Shown here piece after piece: positions 1 to 11,590 of a stretch of DNA of 64,000 bases. The DNA is taken from assembly GCA_015501595.1 (NCBI GenBank), contig JADNRX010000128.1, forward strand, positions 62,001-126,000. The letters run 5' to 3'. The notes under the pieces are model-generated. The model had not been told where the DNA came from. It ran no database searches and saw nothing but the letters and a program-made list of their open reading frames with translations. This DNA comes from Hymenopellis radicata. Lineage: Eukaryota; Basidiomycota; Agaricomycetes; Agaricales; Physalacriaceae. A program made the position numbers and the translations under genes. Each line of letters begins with the position of its first letter. Position 1 is the first letter of the stretch.

Positions 1-1352
1 AGTCTCCAACCTGTCGAACAGGATGAGTACCATGCAGACAAGACAAGACACATATAAATAGACTTACTTTTCAATCGCCTTCGCGTGGGTCTCATTAAGT
101 TGTAGTATATGAAGATCACGTTGCGCGAGGATGGGAAGGTGCCGTCCACATTTCTTTTGCAGGTCTTCGACGAGAACATCGCCTCAGCCTTCTCCGTCTC
201 AAGTTGGGATAACCTGGCGAACAGTATGAGAACTAGATAACATAAATGTAAAGAGGCGTACTTTGTAAGAGTTTTGGTATAGGTGTCCTTCAATTGTGAC
301 AGTCGATTGTCGCGCTGGATGAGCATGGCACCCTGCCGCGCGAGTTCCTCCTGGAGGTCTGTAATGAGAGAACTTTTGGCCTTGTCAGCCTCGAGTTCGG
401 ATATCCTTGTCGCACGGGCGGAGAGCTCTTCGAGATGTTTTTGTACCTCTGCTCTCGCGCCGTCTCGCTCGGTCGTGAGCGAAGCGGCAGCGAGCTCAAA
501 TCCAGCCAAGCGCTCCGTCAATTTCCTGGTAGCAGCGTCCCGTTCAGCCTCCGCCGTCGCTGCAGCCTCTTTGAAAGACGTCTGAGTGCGACGCAGAGCC
601 TCTGCCTCGTCCGCCTTGTTCTGCACCTCCGCCCTAGCTGCATCGCGCTCGGCTTGAAGGGAAGTGACCGAAGATTGGAGAGTTGTCGCCGTCTCCTTCA
701 TGGTGGCCACCTCTGTGAGAGCCGCATCCCGTTCCATCTGCACCCTGGCAACATTTTGACGAAGGCGGGACGCACATGCATCCATCTCGCGGCGCAGAGT
801 CTGCTGGGCCTTCTCCTTGGCAGCAATCTCTGCCTCTGCTTTGGCCTTTTCATCGCGGATCGCGTCTCGTTCGACAGTAAGGGTAGACAGGTCAGATGTG
901 AGCTTGTTGACAAGATTGTCGCGAGCCAGCTTGTCCTTCCGATGCGCATGCAGCAAGGCGTGTTGAGCCAGGCCCACGACGGCGCGTTGTCTCGCAGCCG
1001 CTTCGGCGACCCCCTCCCGCGCTGCAGCATCCTGGAGCTGCCGTTGCAAGCCGTCCGTGTCCTCGACAGCTTTGCGGATGTCCTTAGTGGCCTGCTGAGC
1101 GAGTGCAAGAGCGTTATCGCGCTCCTTCCGCAGTTGTTCCAGTGCGGCGGTGGTAGTCTCAGCCACAGAGATTGTCGTCAACAGCTGTCGGCCCAAGTCC
1201 TGTATTTCCTGTTTGTATTGTTGAGTGACTTTCCCAATTTCCTGGTCCATGAAAGCCATAATGGCGTCGGCCCCTTGATTGATCGCATTCGAGGATTTGG
1301 CGCGCGCCTGTGCTGGCGGTGGGCCCGTCGTTGCGACGGCCGGCACCGACAT
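1..1352 (-). CDS. Long coiled-coil protein, 3' end outside window
   Basis: On the minus strand an open frame starts at an ATG at 1352 and runs without a stop to about 265. It begins with a short Pro/Ala-rich head and then becomes almost pure heptad-like sequence, rich in Glu, Lys, Ala, Gln and Leu, with repeated blocks of the type ERDAA-AEV. This predicts a long alpha-helical coiled coil. Around 180-265 there is an intron whose exact ends I could not fix. A further exon with the same composition ends at about 69 with a GTAAGT donor, and coding resumes near position 10 and leaves the window. I see no enzymatic motif, signal peptide or membrane segment. A structural or scaffold role is only inferred from the coiled coil. 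The family is not recognised. Confidence 0.6.
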   Translation of the reverse strand, partial: MSVPAVATTGPPPAQARAKSSNAINQGADAIMAFMDQEIGKVTQQYKQEIQDLGRQLLTTISVAETTTAALEQLRKERDNALALAQQATKDIRKAVEDTDGLQRQLQDAAAREGVAEAAARQRAVVGLAQHALLHAHRKDKLARDNLVNKLTSDLSTLTVERDAIRDEKAKAEAEIAAKEKAQQTLRREMDACASRLRQNVARVQMERDAALTEVATMKETATTLQSSVTSLQAERDAARAEVQNKADEAEALRRTQTSFKEAAATAEAERDAATRKLTERLAGFELAAASLTTERDGARAEVQKHLEELSARATRISELEADKAKSSLITDLQEELARQGAMLIQRDNRLSQLKDTYTKTLTKYASLHLCYLVLILFARLSQLETEKAEAMFSSKTCKRNVDGTFPSSRNVIFIYYNLMRPTRRRLKSKSIYMCLVLSAWYSSCSTGWR

Positions 1353-2517
1353 GGTGGGAGGAAGATAACCGCAAATGATCTGTTACTTACTCCGGGCCGG
1401 CAACGCCAAGAGTTGCGGCGTTTCGGGCCGCTCGTGCGCCACTTGGTACTGTACGTTTCCTCAACACACGGACAAGATGATGTGGGTACACAAATGAGGG
1501 ATAATTACCTATAGAGACAAGTTTTCGTTGCACTTTTCCGAAATACTTAATTTCCTCAACAAGAAATATCTCGAGTTCTTGGGGTCTAAACAGGTACATA
1601 GCATGGTTCCCGGCATTGAATAAAAAATGTACAATGTCAACTTTTATGATACATATCATGCTATGAAATGCTCCCATACAAACGTTCTGCGAAAGTGGCG
1701 GGAGGAGGCTGGACAGCTCCCCCGAATGCCTGACCAGGTTGGCAGTGACCACGGTTTCTTGACCATTGCCGACCACCACTTACCATAGGAAACCACTTTA
1801 GAGTCTCAGTTACTGTAGTGATGTGGTGGATGAGGTCGAGGAACATTACTCAAGTGACAAGGCGCGTGTCAAGATTGCGACGCGTTAATTTGGTGGATCA
1901 GATGCTGGAAAGAGGCGCATATCGACACTCACATATAGTCCAGTATGCATTGGCTACAATCAGAGTTAAAATTACGGTTCATATAGGCGTGGAGTATTGA
2001 ACATCTGTCCTTCTTGCTATTCCTCTAGCAAGATCAGCAGGCTTAAATATTGTACATTGTGTAAGATAGACGTGGTCAAACAGTTGTACTAGACATGCAT
2101 ATATAGAAGTTACACCACTTGGACACTCCGCCGTGGTCGTCGTCGTCGAGTAGAGAGGCTACTACTACACCTCAATGCTCATGCATCAGTTGATCGCGGC
2201 ATCGAACGGCAGGCTGGAAAGTTGATTCGACCCTGGGTGAAGGCGATCTCTTGGCAGTCAACTCTGACCATCTTGCTTGAGCAGCCTGTAGCGTATACTT
2301 AGGAAAGGTAAGCCACGTTCGTACACTCTCATCTTACCCAAAGTTCATCGCTATAGAAAGGACCCAGCGATGATCCTCGTCCCTGTCAGATCAGAGGTCC
2401 TAGCGTGGATCGGCGCAACATCTCATCATTGACTGTTGTCCAAAAAGGGAACATTCATGTGGGTACCCCCATCTTGAACCTCATTCAGTGGCTCAGCTGA
2501 ACTTTTTTGTAGCACCC
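1353..2517. other. Intergenic stretch with possible terminal exons
   Basis: No gene can be supported here with confidence. On the minus strand, 1846-1661 contains a short open frame split by a plausible intron (GTAAGT donor near 1783, CAG acceptor near 1735) that ends at a stop near 1665. It could be the last exons of an unrecognised gene or chance. The rest shows no coding pattern I trust. Confidence 0.25.
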
Positions 2518-3934
2518 ATGTCCTCCAAGGCATCTCTCCCAGACTTCTGCCTACCTTTGGCCAACAACTACTCTGACCTCTTTGTATCATCCCTCTCGTC
2601 ACCCGGCTCTCCATCTCGGTGCGCGACATTCTACGTGCAATGCATACACGCGTTCTGCGGACCAGGCGCTCATTCTCATCTACGTGCCACTCGACACGAC
2701 GTCTTCACCTCGGCTATGCGCTTTGTAACGCATTCGCGTACAGAAGCAGAGCTCTCTGCTTTGGAACGTCGCATCCCGATATGCAAATGTGGTGACTTGG
2801 CACAGAACCATATACATATGATGGGACGCGTTAACTCGGCGCCTTGGCCTCCGACACTTCAAGGCATCTTCGAGGCCTTCGCCACACTGATTGTCTCGTG
2901 TTTCTCCAGCGACATACGCAACCCACAACCCAAGATCATCACCCTCGACAAAGCGCGTAAACGTTCAAACAAAGCAGAGCAGCGAGGCCAGAAACCTTTA
3001 TGGCCGGAAAAGACCCATGACCTGTTCGTCAACTCGCCCGAGACGACACTGTTCGTCATATGGCGCCTCTTCTATCGCTTCAGATCACGGCCTCTTCTCA
3101 ACGCACTGAACGTGCTCATTCACATATCAGAATCCACCCTCTCATCCCTCTTTCCCAAAATGCCTGCTTTCCCTGGTCAACTCATGAATTACTTCGAGGA
3201 GGAAGTCACGAAGCTGCGAACCGAAAAGGAGAACCAGGTTCTGCCGTTGGCCACGGTAGTTATTCTTCTCCGGCTCTCCACCCAAATACCTCTGGGAACG
3301 GGGGACTTCAACGCTTACCTATTTTGGCAACCACGCGCCCACAACATCCTTCCAAATGCTCACCAGAGCCCACTTTGTCGCGTCGCGCCTTCCCGATGAT
3401 ACCCCACAGCGCGCCGCTTTGCTAAGCGTTTTGACTAACGTCGGCTCGTCGTTCGTCGGCGTATTCAAAGGCGACCTATCTCAAACCCTATCTCAGTACT
3501 CCCCACAATTCCGCCAACTCTCTTCCCTTAAAAACGTACCACAATTCACAGGCAACGCATTCAACCACATCCAATCCGCCGCCTCATCTGATCGCTGTCA
3601 GAACCCAGACTGTGCTGAGACACACTCGACGCAGAACAGGCGATTCTCGGCATGTAGTGGATGTTCCATCATTTGCTACTGTTCGCCTGAATGCCAAAAG
3701 GCCGCCTGGAAACATGCGGACGCGCCGCATAAGCGACTTTGCGCGTTGTTGCAGGACTTTAAGAAGAAGGTCGGGATGACGGGGCAGGAGCTCAAGGCGC
3801 AATACACGGAGGAGGAGACGGCGGGGATCATCATTAGGAGTGGTGTTACGACTGAAGAGGCTGAGGATATATGTAAGACGATAGCGGATTTGGTTATGTG
3901 GCGGGATATGGGGTTTTTGATGAGAGTAGCGTAA
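2518..3934 (+). CDS. MYND zinc-finger protein, frame broken by one base
   Basis: An open frame from the ATG at 2518 encodes about 270 residues of unrecognised sequence up to 3325. The frame then shifts, and the continuation at 3326-3934 carries a MYND zinc finger near 3598-3750: Cys pairs CQNPDC, CSGC and CYCSPEC, followed by a Lys/His segment and a final His-Cys pair. MYND fingers bind proline-rich partners in regulatory complexes. The shift lies in a run of four T (3322-3325); reading three T instead of four gives one continuous frame of about 471 residues. No intron can explain it, so this is either a real frameshift or a sequencing indel. A decayed relative of the N-terminal half lies at 17895-18180 on the other strand. 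Confidence 0.7.
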
Positions 3935-4025
3935 GGTATGTAAAAGGCGACTGTACGACTCCGGGATAACTGTGTCATACGTAGGTTCCTACCTTTCAAA
4001 GCCACTCCACCGCGTAAACCATCTG
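3930..4025. repeat. Fragment shared with the 3' end of PAD1
   Basis: This segment just after the MYND stop matches 11480-11590 at roughly 80% identity by eye. In the second place it contains the last codons of PAD1 (minus strand). Here it is only a remnant, so the two loci have exchanged or duplicated sequence. Confidence 0.6.
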
Positions 4026-4831
4026 TATGAAGCAGTGAGCGCCTCGTGAGCGCATGGCGTATACGAAGGGGAAGCGTTGGGCATATTCGAGACTCTGATG
4101 TCGTTGAAACGAGCGTGGGGCTGGCCACTTCAAGTGGTGTAGCTCTGTAGACGTCGGCGGCTTGCTGTAGCCTAACGAGAAGTCGACCTGTGTAGGTGCC
4201 TTTGTGTAGGAAGGACATCCCGCCTGGGGATATCTTCCGCACGGTGTGCTGGGTCGTGATGTATAACCAGTATAGAATGGATTGGCAGAAGTCATGTAAG
4301 GTGAAGGAGCTGCGCAGTATGCCATGATTGTCGTCTAGTGTCGATGATGAGAGATGTCGCAGAGCAGGCTGAGAGTGGTGAAAGGCGGGGGAGGTCTAGT
4401 AGGATACTGAGGATCCACTTCGCGAATCTTCTCGCCTTTATACAAGGCAGTGCGCCCTGTAGAATAAAAGAGCACAATAGACGGGTTAAATCCATAGTGA
4501 TATCCAGATAACAAGCCCTTGTCTTGAACAAAAAAAGTCCCCTTGCGAGAATTGGGAAACAAGCGCGAAATTCCCAGGCCTTGTTGCCGTCCGAAGAACA
4601 AGCTAGAACAAGAGTCGGACTGAAGGGTAACATGATGTAGTCGCCGAGAAAAGACAATAGCGCGCTGAACGTCGTGATGGGCCTAAACCAAAGTAACATA
4701 AGAGCTGGCTGACTAACACCATCTTGTTCAAGATGTTCACCGTTGTTTTCATCCATCAAAGCTCCCGATTTGCGGAACAAGGCGCTGCATTTGCGTGAGC
4801 CACGGTGTACTAGCAGTTTCGCTTCATCCAC
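3996..4831 (-). other. Unrecognised minus-strand open frames
   Basis: Two overlapping sets of minus-strand open frames cover this stretch, one from the ATG at 4325 to 3996 and one across 4831-4292. The part at 4601-4335 looks protein-like, with aromatic and Gly-rich stretches. I could not join the pieces with convincing splice sites and recognise no domain. It may be a small decayed gene. Confidence 0.2.
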
Positions 4832-5028
4832 GCCGTGTATTATTGCAACAATGCGTGGAGCTCTGGTGCTGACGGTGGTGCTGAGCCAAGGCAGTAAGTG
4901 TTACAGTCACATCACGTATCATGTTAAACTTGAACGTCCATCAACCCGTTTTCCCCTTCAATACGTGGCTACCAGGAAATCCGATTAACACATGGAATCC
5001 TTCTCTCTATCTACACAGACACAGCTGG

Positions 5029-5819
5029 AGGCATCAAAAGACAAGGAGGAAATGAATATAGTACGTATCTTTTTCAGTAAGAAAGGGGGATTTAAACAGC
5101 AACGATACTTGCTAGGACGTCCAATATCTTGAGAACAAACATGTAGAAGAGGTACATTTTATACTCGTTCTTTTAACTAGCTTCAACGACATCTAGGAGA
5201 CGAACCACAACCTGGAAGCCCAAGTATTGTCCCTTCTCACCTTCAAGTGACTTGGACCTAGTCACTTATTAGTATCACCTTAGGAACCTGCTGTCCTTTT
5301 AACTGAAGCGGAACGCACTATCCAGCTTCTAATGCAGGCCGCCGATAATCTACGGCAACAGCTCACAGAGAAGGACACCCAAATAAGCTTCCTCCAGGAC
5401 CAGTACAAAGCCGCGTCCACATATGTCGGCGACCTGCGTTCCGAAAACGCACAACTCGCCGCGTCCAACGCGACCCTCCAATCCCAGGTATCTGCCGGCC
5501 TTGCACTCATTCGCAACACGTTCGAGAAGCGCGTCGCGTGGCTGGAAGATGACGCGAAAGCGTGGCGCCAGACCGCTGAGTTCCTTAGGGAGAAGGATAA
5601 ACTGACGAATGACGACGTGAGGAAGAGGGCAAGTTTACTCGGAGTTCGGGAGGCGGAGATGCAGGTGTTGCGGGCAGAGGTGGCGGACGGGAGATGTGGC
5701 GGGAGAGGGCGGAATGGAGGGTGAGGGAACTGGAGGAGCATTTGAGCAGGGTGATTGCTGAAGGAGGTGGACATTTACAAGCCCCGGACAATGCAAGTTC
5801 GCCGCCGCCATCGCATTAG
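5029..5819 (+). CDS. Second coiled-coil protein, probable frameshift near the end
   Basis: Short exons at 5029-5070, 5116-5151 and near 5198-5248 read as Glu/Lys/Leu-rich helix. A main exon at 5281-5700 encodes about 140 residues of clear coiled coil (heptads around LRQQLTEKD and ENAQLAA). The translation start upstream is unresolved. At about 5690 the frame runs into a Gly/Arg-rich tail and stops. One base further the neighbouring frame continues the coiled coil (MWRERAEW, then VRELEEHL) to a stop at 5817-5819. A decayed duplicate at 11373-11482 has an extra G at exactly this place (GGGAGGATG against GGGAGATG) and keeps the longer frame, so this copy appears to lack one base. Function is unknown. 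Confidence 0.5.
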
Positions 5820-6293
5820 AGGAATGCAACTAACGTGAAGTGCATCGGCATCAATAGGTACATTGACGTGGTATCAAACCTCGGTACAAGACATCCTAGT
5901 GTCTATATCTTGATGTCTTCAGCTCTCCTTGTGTCAGATTAAGTGTCTCTTCGGAGCATGAGTTTCTCTGTCAAAACTTCACATTCGAGGCAAGGTGGGG
6001 ATTGGACTATATGTACCGGAATAATAATTGAGATAGATATTATAGTGAACAACTGAACACATCGAGACTCGGGAGAACCACATAGCACATTCAGAGCGAC
6101 ACGGACAAAGCAAAACAGGAGGACAAAAAATCCAAGAACCGACTGGATATAGTACGCCATGATCAAAGCACTTCGTCAAGTGCGTTTTAACAGTGGTACG
6201 GGGCTCAGAACACCCCATAAAACCTCCATATCACATGTATTTTGCTGCCGGATTAATCAACTTCCATAAAAACAATCACCAAGTACGGAACGA
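5820..6293. other. Intergenic, nothing recognised
   Basis: I see no coding pattern or strong repeat. The minus-strand gene that follows may have a short extra 3' exon here, because its last open exon ends next to a possible GTATGT donor at about 6300. Confidence 0.3.
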
Positions 6294-8042
6294 TCAACAT
6301 ACCTCGACAGCAAATGCATCGAAATCTCCAAGATCCCAAATCTCATTCAGCGCTTGCCTAGCGCCTTCGGAAAACCTGACCAGCTTCACAGTTTTTCTCT
6401 TGCATCGCGCGTTCACCTCGCCGATGAGATGAGGAAGATGATTTAGCAGCGTAGCGCTCCGGGTGATTTCACTCTCACAGAACACAAAAACAAGCCTCAA
6501 TGGCACATTCCCTTTTCCCGTAGCCTGACCGCATAATCGTCGTGCAATGGCTTCAGGATGCACGACGAGATGGTCGAAGATGTTGGCTTTCTGTTTGGCA
6601 GTCGTCGGTGTCGACTTGGAATCGGACACTTTCTTCTTTTTGTCGTGGTGACTCGATGCGGCAGGCTCTCCAGTCGCCTTGCGTTTACCACCCTTTTCCA
6701 CTTTACGTGGCTCATGCTTGCGAAGAAGGGCGATGAACTCTTTCAAAACACGGTGTTGCAGTCCACTGGTGTCTGGCCTGTGTACTATTCAGATTGGCTT
6801 TGTTTAATGACGGAGAGAAGTTCTTACCACATCAAGTTACTCTCTTCGAAAGCTGGGATTACTGTTTCACAAATCTGTGCCAGGGTTCTAAGGTTGCGGG
6901 ACCAAGAAATTGCCGTATGAGAAGCATAATACTCCGACGATCGCACAGGAGCAGAAAGGTCGGAAGATGGGCTTGCTACGCGTGCCCTTGTCTGTTTTCC
7001 CGGTGGCGTATCTGCGAATACATGAGAACGATAGAATCACGAAGAGGACACTAGTACCCTTTGGTTGAATGCGCCGCGGTCGATCTTGGTCCTCTGCGGC
7101 CGGCAATATTTCTACTTCGTCATGTTCCGTGGGTGCAGCCGAAACATCGTCTTCAGTCGTGGTATCTTTATCTCTTTGTGCCGCTTTGAGAGAGCGCCGC
7201 GATGTCCGCAAACGCTTCAAAGCCACATCCACACGTGGAGAAGTGGGAGAAATTCCTTGGAGAGAAAGCGTATAAAGTTCCAGCAGTGTGACGGCATAAA
7301 CGCGCTCATCGAATGATTTCATTTCGGGCTCGGGAGGCACCTTGTCGCTCGTGCTAGCCCAGCCCGCGAGTGACATGGCGCCACTTTGACCAGCGATTTC
7401 TCGGTGGGAAGGAACTAGAAGAAAGGCAACCTCGATAGATGCCTGAGTTCGCGCGTTTTCCATGAGCGCGTCAATGTAACGAAGGAAGGATTTATGCTGA
7501 ATATCGCCCTCCCAGTCGTACTCCTTCCAACTTGGAAGGTTGACCGTGAGCCCTACGATAAATTAAGGTTGAGGAGTTCTTCAGTAAATTAGTAAAACCG
7601 ACGTACACAATACAATATTGGAGTTGTCAGTTCTGATGGTGAAGTGGTTGCCGTCATGTGGTGCCGCGCTGCAGTCACTGTTCGCGCCTAACTGCTCCAG
7701 AAACCGTATGACGCCCTATTATAGCAGTTACGCCGGAGATACGAAGCTGGGAGGAGTGCCCACATCGAGCCCTGCAGAATCTGTGTCTGTTATTGCATTG
7801 CCACATCTAGCAGATAGGTTCCTAGAAATGAAGAAAAATTATTCCGGTCCTGAGAAACATTCTGACGCGTACCTCGCGTCATTTTGGCCCCAATAGACGC
7901 CAACGCCGCCTCGAGCGTCTTCGCTATTCCAACATCCAGCGACATGGACGTTGAAGGTCTCCATCTTGTGACCGTTAAGGAAGAGAGTCATATTCGGATG
8001 CAGTCGGCGGTCCGCGAACGGTCCGGGTCCCGATTTGCTCAT
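6294..8042 (-). CDS. RNase H-fold protein with degenerate active site
   Basis: Minus-strand exons run from an ATG at 8042. The N-terminal half matches the order of RNase H1 elements: a GGVGVYWG strand, NNR, a strand ending IRTDN, W-K-x(3)-W, and a final PSHREIAG segment. Introns are inferred near 7835, 7740-7690, 7605-7555, 7070-7020 and 6825-6780. A charged linker follows (Lys-rich block near 6660), then a C-terminal globular segment of unknown family. RNase H1 cleaves RNA in RNA-DNA hybrids using four acidic residues. Here the first Asp is replaced by Ala (VAGCW), the Glu after NNR is absent, and the last Asp is replaced by Met (SGAMSLA); only RTDN keeps its Asp. The domain is therefore probably non-catalytic. 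Exact splice sites in the first third are uncertain. Confidence 0.5.
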
Positions 8043-8099
8043 TCTCACGATTCATTCGCTGTGCGGTTTACTTGGGACTATCACCATGACTTACAGAAG

Positions 8100-8450
8100 C
8101 ACCTGGAGAAGGAATGGATCTTCATCCACCAGAAAACCCGCTTTCAGAGGCTCACAAGCGCTACCCTCTCGACTGGGAAAAGAAATGGATCCAGGGAATG
8201 AGCTGGGAACCTCATCTATCTGCAGACAGAGATGCTCACGTCTACTACAACTCTTTTTTCCTGGCGCCTTGGAATTCGGTTTTCACGAGAAACAGCTTTG
8301 CACTCGAACTCGATGCACCATTTATTTTTGCTGAGGCTTACCGACTTCCGTACGAAGCAAACGGCAGCTACGAAACAAACGGCAGCTGTTCCGTCTTCTT
8401 TTCCCCGAACAGCTCACCAGACCGGTCAGTTGAACGTGCAATGGGGTAAG
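8100..8450 (+). pseudogene. Unrecognised coding-like remnant, partly duplicated at 11.2 kb
   Basis: Plus-strand frames here look protein-like but switch frame several times and have no convincing start. The first 190 bp recur in more decayed form at about 11188-11346, with stops. It may be a gene remnant related to neither neighbour. Family not recognised. Confidence 0.3.
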
Positions 8451-8463
8451 ATTCGCGTTCCAG

Positions 8464-8473
8464 TATTTAAATA
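8464..8473 (+). promoter_or_regulatory. TATA-like element of the carboxylesterase
   Basis: The sequence TATTTAAATA lies 46 bp before the ATG at 8519, a reasonable distance for a fungal TATA box with a short leader. Confidence 0.4.
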
Positions 8474-8518
8474 CCCAGGTACTCATCAGATTTGCAGACG
8501 ACGTACCCACCTGCTCTT

Positions 8519-10839
8519 ATGCTGTACTGTCTGCTATTCGCATTATCCCTGTTATCCCCTCTGTCTTTGGGGCAGGACATCGCTCCGATTGTAGACTTGG
8601 GCTATGCAAAATATCAAGGCGCATTCGCTTCCAATATTTCCGCCTTCCGTGGCATGCGCTACGCTGCGCCACCTGTCGGTGAGTAGATTCCTCTCGATAC
8701 CGCTGTGTTTCAAGTTATGCGCGTTCCGTAGGTCCTTTGAGGTGGCGAGAACCACAGCTTCCGGAGACCGTGCCTGACGTTCAGAATGCAACCGCGTTAG
8801 GGCCGGCGTGTCTGCAAGCGAGCAGTGGCACGGCCGCCACCAACCCCTTCACTGGCGTCAATGGCTCACATACTGACTTTGGCGAGAACCTCGATCGGCG
8901 TGCTGCCGACGCGAACTCAGAAGACTGCCTCTTTCTCAGGTAAATATGCCTTGATTCTTGTTGAAAGAAGGTATGATGCGACGCGACTTTCACAGTGTTT
9001 TTACACCGGGTCTTTTGGACCCAGAGAATGTAACAGAGCTCTTGCCAGTCGTCGTTTGGATTCACGGTGGCGGGTAAGGCCTCTCTGACTATACATACAT
9101 TGCTGGCTAATCACGTCAGTGGATTAGTTATATTGCCGGAAGTGGAAGCGACCCCGGCGATGATCTTGTTCGCGAGTCTGGACACAACATTGTTGCTGTT
9201 ACTATACAATATCGACTAGGCCTTTTTGGTTTCCTTGCCGGTCAAGCAGTCAAGGACGGTGGAGCACTCAATTCTGGTTTACGTGCGTTGGGTCGTATGT
9301 TTTGCGGAAGCACGCCTTTGCTGATTGCTCCGCATCGACAGTTGACCAACATTTCGCATTACAATGGACTAATACCCATGTCAGTGAGTTCCCTCTATCT
9401 AGATTGACGTGGGTTCATAGTGTCCCAAGATTAGTAAATTCGGCGGAGATCCTAGGCGTGTTACAATTTGGGGTGAATCAGCAGGTATGCGCCCTATTTA
9501 CAGCAGACCTTTGTAATGGTCTCATGGCCAGTACAGGCGCGGGGTCTGTCCTTCAGCAGGTGATCGCTAACGACGGAAAAACATCTCCACCCTTGTTCAG
9601 AGGAGCGATCACGAGTTCGACATTCCTGCCATCTCAATACTCCTACAACGATGTGATTCCTGAGGTGAGCGCACAGTCTCGTGTACAACGTATGTTGATT
9701 GCTCATGCCAATATAGCAACTCTACAACGACGTCGTTGACAGTGCTAAGTATATTCATTGTCGGCATAATAATGTTACGTTTCCTGATTTCGACATCCGC
9801 AGCTGCTCGTCCGCCAAAGACACCTTGGACTGTCTGCGACAGGTTGACTCCACAAGCCTTGAGAATATCAATTCAGCCCTCAACGTCGCCGGTTTCTTTG
9901 GCACATTTGTCTTCGTGCCAGTGGTCGACGGAACATTCATTACGCAGCGTCCAATCGAGGCTCTGAGACGACGTAAACTCAACGCGGTTAGTTCTTGTTT
10001 TCCCTCGACGCACCAATGTTAATTGAGCAACATTGTAGAAAACGTTATTGGCTGTCACAAACACCGACGAAGGGGGGCCTTTCGTAAACGCCAGCACAGC
10101 AGACACTGTCGTTGTATCCAATTATCTTTCTCAGCTCTTCCCTAGGCTGAGTCCAGAGAACGTCGAAGCGGCGTCGCTTCTTTACTCGAATCTGGGTAGC
10201 CCAATCGATCAAGTCATGGCCATCATGAACGACAGTAAGATCCCCCGACTCGGATGATGAAACAACACTGATAAGCAGCGCCTTGCAGCTATCTTCGTAT
10301 GCCCTACATATTACCTCCTGGAGGCATTCAACGGTCATGCCTTCAAAGTACGTGAGCGATCTTTGCTTCCTGACGCTCCTAATTCGCCCTCTGTATAGGG
10401 GCAATATGCTGTACCTCCCGCAACACATGGGAGTGACGTTTTCTATTACTTTCCGTCGTACGTCTCGTGAATTCGTGATTACATAGTACTGTGTTTTCAT
10501 GCAACGACAGTATCCGAGCGCCAGACTTTACAAACACGGACTTCGTCAAAGCATTCTCGGAGTCTTTTACCGCGTTTGTCTCAAGCCAGGATCCCAACGA
10601 TACCTTCGAACCGACAATAACGCCTGCGTGGGACCACTACGCGTTCATTGGAAGTAGAACAGAGATGCTTTTCAACAGGACGGAGGACGGAGAGCCTTTG
10701 GTTGAAGAATTTACCACTTCCATCTCCTTGCTGGAGAGATGCGCGTAAGCTCTTTTCATGGCTATCGACTACAAGACTTGTAAGCTAATTGACGTCCCCC
10801 AGGTTTTGGAATACATTAGGCGACGAGACTGGACAATAA
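8519..10839 (+). CDS. Secreted type-B carboxylesterase/lipase
   Basis: I read fourteen exons: 8519-8678, 8732-8939, 8996-9073, 9128-9282, 9342-9387, 9435-9484, 9537-9664, 9717-9748, 9803-9986, 10039-10234, 10289-10347, 10399-10457, 10511-10744 and 10803-10839. They sum to 1626 nt, a 541-residue open frame, normal for this alpha/beta-hydrolase family. A hydrophobic N-terminus ending near Gln19 is a likely signal peptide. Family marks are FRGMRYAAPP, the EDCLFL block, the HGGG oxyanion-hole loop, the GESAG nucleophile elbow (Ser) and a late HGSD with the catalytic His. The enzyme should hydrolyse carboxylic or lipid esters outside the cell; the natural substrate cannot be told. All introns are GT-AG and about 50 bp. 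The gene looks intact. Confidence 0.93.
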
Positions 10840-11159
10840 GGACGTTTTCTGGCTTCAAGTTGTTAAATTGTGTCGAAATCAGGTCGAAATCAAAGAGCGC
10901 CGTTTAGTGCACTGGCCTGGCCGGCTCGGCTCGAATATTGGTTGTTGTTGTGTTACAGCCACGTGGTCCACAGGACCGGCTGGTCGCAAGAGGTGCGCAC
11001 GCGACGATGGTGAGATCGTCCGTACGTCTCTTGCGTGATTCCAAAGCCCAGCTGAGTACTGTTACTCTCCAAACATGTGATCAAGGCACGGCTCGGCTAT
11101 CAAGAGAGTATCGTGGGATGAATCCATGCTGTGAAGAAGCGTACGCGTAGTCGCGGCAG
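10840..11159. other. Intergenic, nothing recognised
   Basis: This holds the 3' flank of the carboxylesterase. I see no gene or strong repeat. Confidence 0.3.
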
Positions 11160-11187
11160 CGACTGCGCCCGAGCGCCCTGTACTGGA

Positions 11188-11590
11188 CAAGGAGTACATC
11201 TTCATCCCCTAGAAGACCCGCTTTCAAAAGACATGGATCCAGTGAATGAGCTGGAGCCTCATCTATCTGCAGCCGAAGATACTCGCATCCACTCAGATTC
11301 TTCCCACCTGGCGTTCCTCTTGGAATTCGGTTTTCTCAAATCAAAGAATACCCAATGATACTCGACGTACTGGACAATCTGACGAATGACGCCATGAGGA
11401 AGAGGGCGAGCTTACTCGGAGTTTCCGGAGGCGTAGATGCAGGTGTTGCGAGCAGAGGTGGCGAATGGGAGGATGTGGCGTAGTAAGGTATGTCAAAGGC
11501 GATAACGTATACTGTACGACTCAGAGCTAACTGTATCACAGGTCTAGTTCCTATCTCTCAAAGCCACTCCACCGAGTAAACCCATCTGTA
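11188..11590. repeat. Mosaic of three decayed gene fragments
   Basis: Three pieces copied from elsewhere in the window lie end to end: 11188-11346 resembles 8100-8292, 11373-11482 resembles the coiled-coil exon at 5595-5701, and 11480-11590 resembles the MYND 3' flank at 3930-4025. The last overlaps the true PAD1 terminus. Frames are broken: the coiled-coil piece has an added T and a TAG. Confidence 0.6.

Noticed and set aside
435..1514. A 359-codon plus-strand open frame
   Set aside because: It is the antisense shadow of the minus-strand coiled-coil gene, whose heptad pattern is far more protein-like; no ATG-led domain is seen on the plus strand.
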